Positions 61,725 to 64,000 of a DNA stretch of 64,000 bases are shown piece by piece; the stretch's first letter is position 1; the number at the start of each line of letters is the position of its first letter. The notes beneath the pieces are model-generated. The model was not told the origin of the DNA. It saw only the letters and a list, made by a program, of their open reading frames with translations, and did no database searches. Made by a program: the position numbers and the translations under genes. Source of the stretch: Oribacterium sp. KHPX15 (lineage in GTDB: Bacteria; Bacillota; Clostridia; Lachnospirales; Lachnospiraceae); contig NZ_FNRG01000023.1 in the NCBI RefSeq assembly GCF_900107835.1, forward strand, positions 1 through 64,000. Reading direction: 5' to 3'.

Positions 61725-62711
61725 TTAGTCCTTATATTTCTTGTAAACACTTAGTGATGCCTGCTTTATTCGGGATCTCATGCTTTCCGGTTCCAGGACC
61801 TCTATATTCTGCCCGAACTGCATTGCCCAATAGAAAAATGCCTCCGGATTACATTTTAGGTCCACATAGATGTCGCTGCCCTCACCAAGCTCTACCCGGA
61901 ATGTTTTACCGAAACTGTCTATCAGTGCATCCATAAGCTTCTCATTGGTCCGTAACCTTATATGCTCACTTTCCCCGGAGTACATATAAACACGCTCCGC
62001 AATATACTTCGAAATATCAAGGCCGTTCTCCAGTCCTTTGACTTTTTTCATAGGTTTCCGATTATCATCAAGTATCTCAACATTAGCTATACGATCCAGT
62101 CTGTAATGAGATATCCCGTCATGTTCATCGTAGTTACCCAGAAGATAATACTTCCCTTTGTTACTGATCATCTGATATGGGTTAACAATGTACTTGATAT
62201 CCCGCTTCGGATGCAGCTTAAAGTCGATTCCATATTGGAGATATGAAAAGCTTATCTTCTTGCCCTTAGAAATCGCAGTATCTATCACTGCTATCGAAGT
62301 CATTACATTTTCATTCTCTGCATTTTTTCCGCTGGACGTGCAATGTATATGCGCTACATGGGACTTGAAGTACTTGTTTGAATGCTTTTCAAGCTTCTTT
62401 ACAAGAGAATGAGCCTCTTTGTCAGTTATGGCTCCTGAAGTAAAAATACTGTCTATCAGGATCCTTAACTCTGCATCCGTATATTCCCTCGTCCTAAGGT
62501 AATATCCTTTCTCTGCAGCGATGTCATATCCCATTTCTATGAGAGAAACGATATTGTTTTTTATGGCTCTTCTTTCGCAGTCCATTCCATAATTAGTTTT
62601 CAACAGATCTATAATATCCTGTTGTAGGAGCCTGTGGTCACTGTCAGAGTATTCCCTCAGGATATCCAGTATAAGTATGTTTAACATCTTCTTTGTTCCG
62701 GTACCATACAT
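61725..62711 (-). CDS. WYL-domain transcriptional regulator
   Basis: About 328 residues from MYGTGTKKMLNILILDIL; GAGGAAAGCAAT decides this start over an ATG 147 nt upstream that has no ribosome site and lies across hairpin copy 6. A winged helix (LLQQDIIDLLKTNYGMDCER) is followed by a WYL domain (ISFSYLQYGIDFKLHPKRDI, VNPYQMISNKGKYYLLGNY, HYRLDRI) and a C-terminal WCX-like part. WYL proteins sense nucleic acids or nucleotides and often control defence or DNA-damage genes. It may regulate this block. Confidence 0.85.
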   Translation of the reverse strand: MYGTGTKKMLNILILDILREYSDSDHRLLQQDIIDLLKTNYGMDCERRAIKNNIVSLIEMGYDIAAEKGYYLRTREYTDAELRILIDSIFTSGAITDKEAHSLVKKLEKHSNKYFKSHVAHIHCTSSGKNAENENVMTSIAVIDTAISKGKKISFSYLQYGIDFKLHPKRDIKYIVNPYQMISNKGKYYLLGNYDEHDGISHYRLDRIANVEILDDNRKPMKKVKGLENGLDISKYIAERVYMYSGESEHIRLRTNEKLMDALIDSFGKTFRVELGEGSDIYVDLKCNPEAFFYWAMQFGQNIEVLEPESMRSRIKQASLSVYKKYKD

Positions 62712-62769
62712 ATTGCTTTCCTCGGCTTGATAATATTTCGTGGTACGTATTTTCTTTATACCACGATCC

Positions 62770-62791
62770 AATGTGCGTTTTTTAGCACATT
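62770..62791 (-). terminator. GCAATGTGC-family hairpin, copy 6
   Basis: AATGTGC-TAAAAAAC-GCACATT between the DnaB-like gene and the WYL gene. No U-run follows, so it may be a decayed copy. Confidence 0.5.
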
Positions 62792-62889
62792 TACCTCTAA
62801 GCAATATCGGCTGATTCTTGTTCTTTATAATTGAGTCATAATCATAGGTTCTTTCCATATGTACTATTATTCAAATGGTGATGTACCCT

Positions 62890-63726
62890 TTATTTTTTGC
62901 CTATTTCACCAGAGTCATAAAATGCTGCATATTCAGGCTCATAATCAAGAGATGTGAAAATACCACATATATTTTCACTTCTTGCCGGATATATTTGAGC
63001 GTATTTCGAATTGGCTTTTCGGTCATAATAGCTGGGTCTGTACAACAGAAAAATCACATCTGCATATTTGTCCAATGCAACATGAGATTCAAAATCAGCC
63101 ATCTTAGGATAATGCCAGAGTCTTCTTTCAGTCGATCTTTTCAGTTGAGACAACACAAATACCACGCACTGCATATTCTCGGCTATTTTCTTTAATCTAC
63201 GAATTATCTCTTCCTGCTCATCCGGTTTATTTATAAAATCTGAATGTCTGCATTTAACATCTTGCAAAAAATCCACAAAAACATAATCCAATGACTGCTT
63301 TTCTCTGATTTCATTACACTTATTGGCAATATCTTCGATGTACTGAACCGGAGTATCATCAATCCATAGAGGCGAACTCCCAATAGCCTTTGCGCAATCA
63401 TCAATTCTCTCGTACCCAATCTCACGAAAAATATCCATCTCTCCATTTATACATATAAGTCTCTTTAAAAGTGACTCTTTAGAATTCCGATTCGTAAAAT
63501 ATGCGCAAGCATAATTGTCTCTGATACATATTTTATTAAGCATTGATAAGGCAAATGCCGTTTTTCCCATGGCCGGTCTGGCGCCAAGCACTACTAATTG
63601 TCCCTTTTTATAGCCCCCGGTCATATCATCTAATTGAGAAAAGCCGGTCTCCATTTTCCCTTTTTTAGGATCTAACATATCTTTTGTAACGCTATCTAAC
63701 AATTTATCATCAACTTCATATAACAT
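62890..63726 (-). CDS. DnaB-like helicase core lacking N-domain (copy 2)
   Basis: 278 residues. GARPAMGKTAFALSML, YVFVDFLQDV, FVLSQLKRSTERR and ADVIFLLYRPSYY give the DnaB RecA core. The SLEMS box reads FTNRNSKES, so the catalytic Glu is gone. The C-terminal RGTG box is absent (ARSENICGIF). N-terminal domain missing as in copy 1. It likely binds nucleotide but may not move on DNA. GGTGGTAGTGACAA precedes the ATG. Confidence 0.8.
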   Translation of the reverse strand: MLYEVDDKLLDSVTKDMLDPKKGKMETGFSQLDDMTGGYKKGQLVVLGARPAMGKTAFALSMLNKICIRDNYACAYFTNRNSKESLLKRLICINGEMDIFREIGYERIDDCAKAIGSSPLWIDDTPVQYIEDIANKCNEIREKQSLDYVFVDFLQDVKCRHSDFINKPDEQEEIIRRLKKIAENMQCVVFVLSQLKRSTERRLWHYPKMADFESHVALDKYADVIFLLYRPSYYDRKANSKYAQIYPARSENICGIFTSLDYEPEYAAFYDSGEIGKK

Positions 63727-63763
63727 TTGTCACTACCACCATTCTGATTGATTTTGAATCGTA

Positions 63764-64000
63764 CTAATTTGTTCTATTCCTTGACTTTTGTATTCCGCCG
63801 CCTTCGTCCTTCTTTGTAACGATCCCTTCAGATCTATCGTTATACTTAACAGCTTCTTTTACCCACTTATCGTAATAAGCGTCTGACTTATGACCATTAA
63901 AAGAGCCATAGCCGCCACGGTCTTTATCTATCACCGTAATCCCATAGTCTCCGGTTTCATCTTCAGGAACTTCTTTTTCGAACTTCAGTACTTCATCTTC
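63764..64000 (-). CDS. C-terminal part of an unknown protein, 5' end outside window
   Basis: The minus-strand frame is open to the edge and encodes 78 residues, including DYGITVIDKDRGGYGSFNGH and DAYYDKWVKEAVKYN, ending SRNRTN. It is acidic then basic, with no motif I recognise. It precedes the DnaB-like gene by about 37 nt, so probably heads the same transcript. Confidence 0.6.
   Translation of the reverse strand, partial: EDEVLKFEKEVPEDETGDYGITVIDKDRGGYGSFNGHKSDAYYDKWVKEAVKYNDRSEGIVTKKDEGGGIQKSRNRTN

Noticed and set aside
62711-62858. Upstream extension of the WYL regulator
   Set aside because: The ATG at 62858 has no ribosome site, and the added residues are encoded across hairpin copy 6, so the later start is preferred.

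Overview
The window looks like part of a large, AT-rich conjugative plasmid or integrative conjugative element from a Gram-positive anaerobe of the Clostridia, probably a Lachnospiraceae-type gut or rumen bacterium. The reasons are Shine-Dalgarno sites of the GGAGG type, class B sortase and SipW-type signal peptidase genes, a Gram-positive type IV secretion set (VirB4, PrgI, TrbL/VirB6-like and VirB2-like proteins), TraX, a plasmid DnaG-type primase, a ParM/ParR-like partition pair and an HTH replication-initiator-like protein. The species assignment is inference. No relaxase or VirD4 coupling protein is visible, so the transfer region is incomplete here.

Layout. 0-1 kb: the 5' part of a cation/proton antiporter gene behind a fluoride riboswitch. 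1-20 kb: large surface proteins (SpaA repeats, TasA-like, InlB-type repeats), parM/parR, an XRE-type regulator, an NhaC antiporter, and two decayed toxin-antitoxin loci (vapC frameshifted; abiEii split by a 394-bp cassette). 20-25 kb: an AAA/DUF4143 ATPase, ADP-ribosylglycohydrolase, DEDDh exonuclease and small membrane proteins. 24-31 kb: signal peptidase I with an inserted zinc ribbon, then the VirB4-PrgI-VirB6-VirB2 operon. 31.8-34.6 kb: a two-gene plus-strand island. 34.7-46 kb: primase, an IscB element with its omega-RNA, sortase B, an IS605-type tnpA/tnpB element, the initiator-like protein, TraX and SipW. 46-64 kb: a minus-strand block of shortened paralogues of replication and quality-control proteins (two DnaA-like, two DnaB-like, one DnaG-like, two DnaQ-like, one FtsH-like) with three PD-(D/E)XK-like proteins, a beta-CASP nuclease-like protein and a WYL regulator, interrupted by a complete IS66 element with an 8-bp target duplication.

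Two system-level observations stand out. First, sixteen near-identical promoter-like elements (TNATA or TTATCT box, pyrimidine-rich spacer, CATAATTA core at nearly fixed spacing) lie in front of minus-strand genes from 4 to 46 kb. They join surface proteins, their sortase and signal peptidases, partition, primase, initiator and transfer accessory genes into one apparent regulon. None was found in the 46-64 kb block. Second, the 46-64 kb block encodes replisome look-alikes that have lost docking domains and, by reading of the motifs, residues used for catalysis: DnaA arginine finger and sensor 2, DnaQ motif II Asp and motif III His/Asp, the DnaB catalytic Glu and the FtsH Walker B Glu. Its transcription units end in a shared hairpin family. 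I consider this block the best candidate for an undescribed system, either a plasmid-specific replication module or a set of host-replisome mimics.
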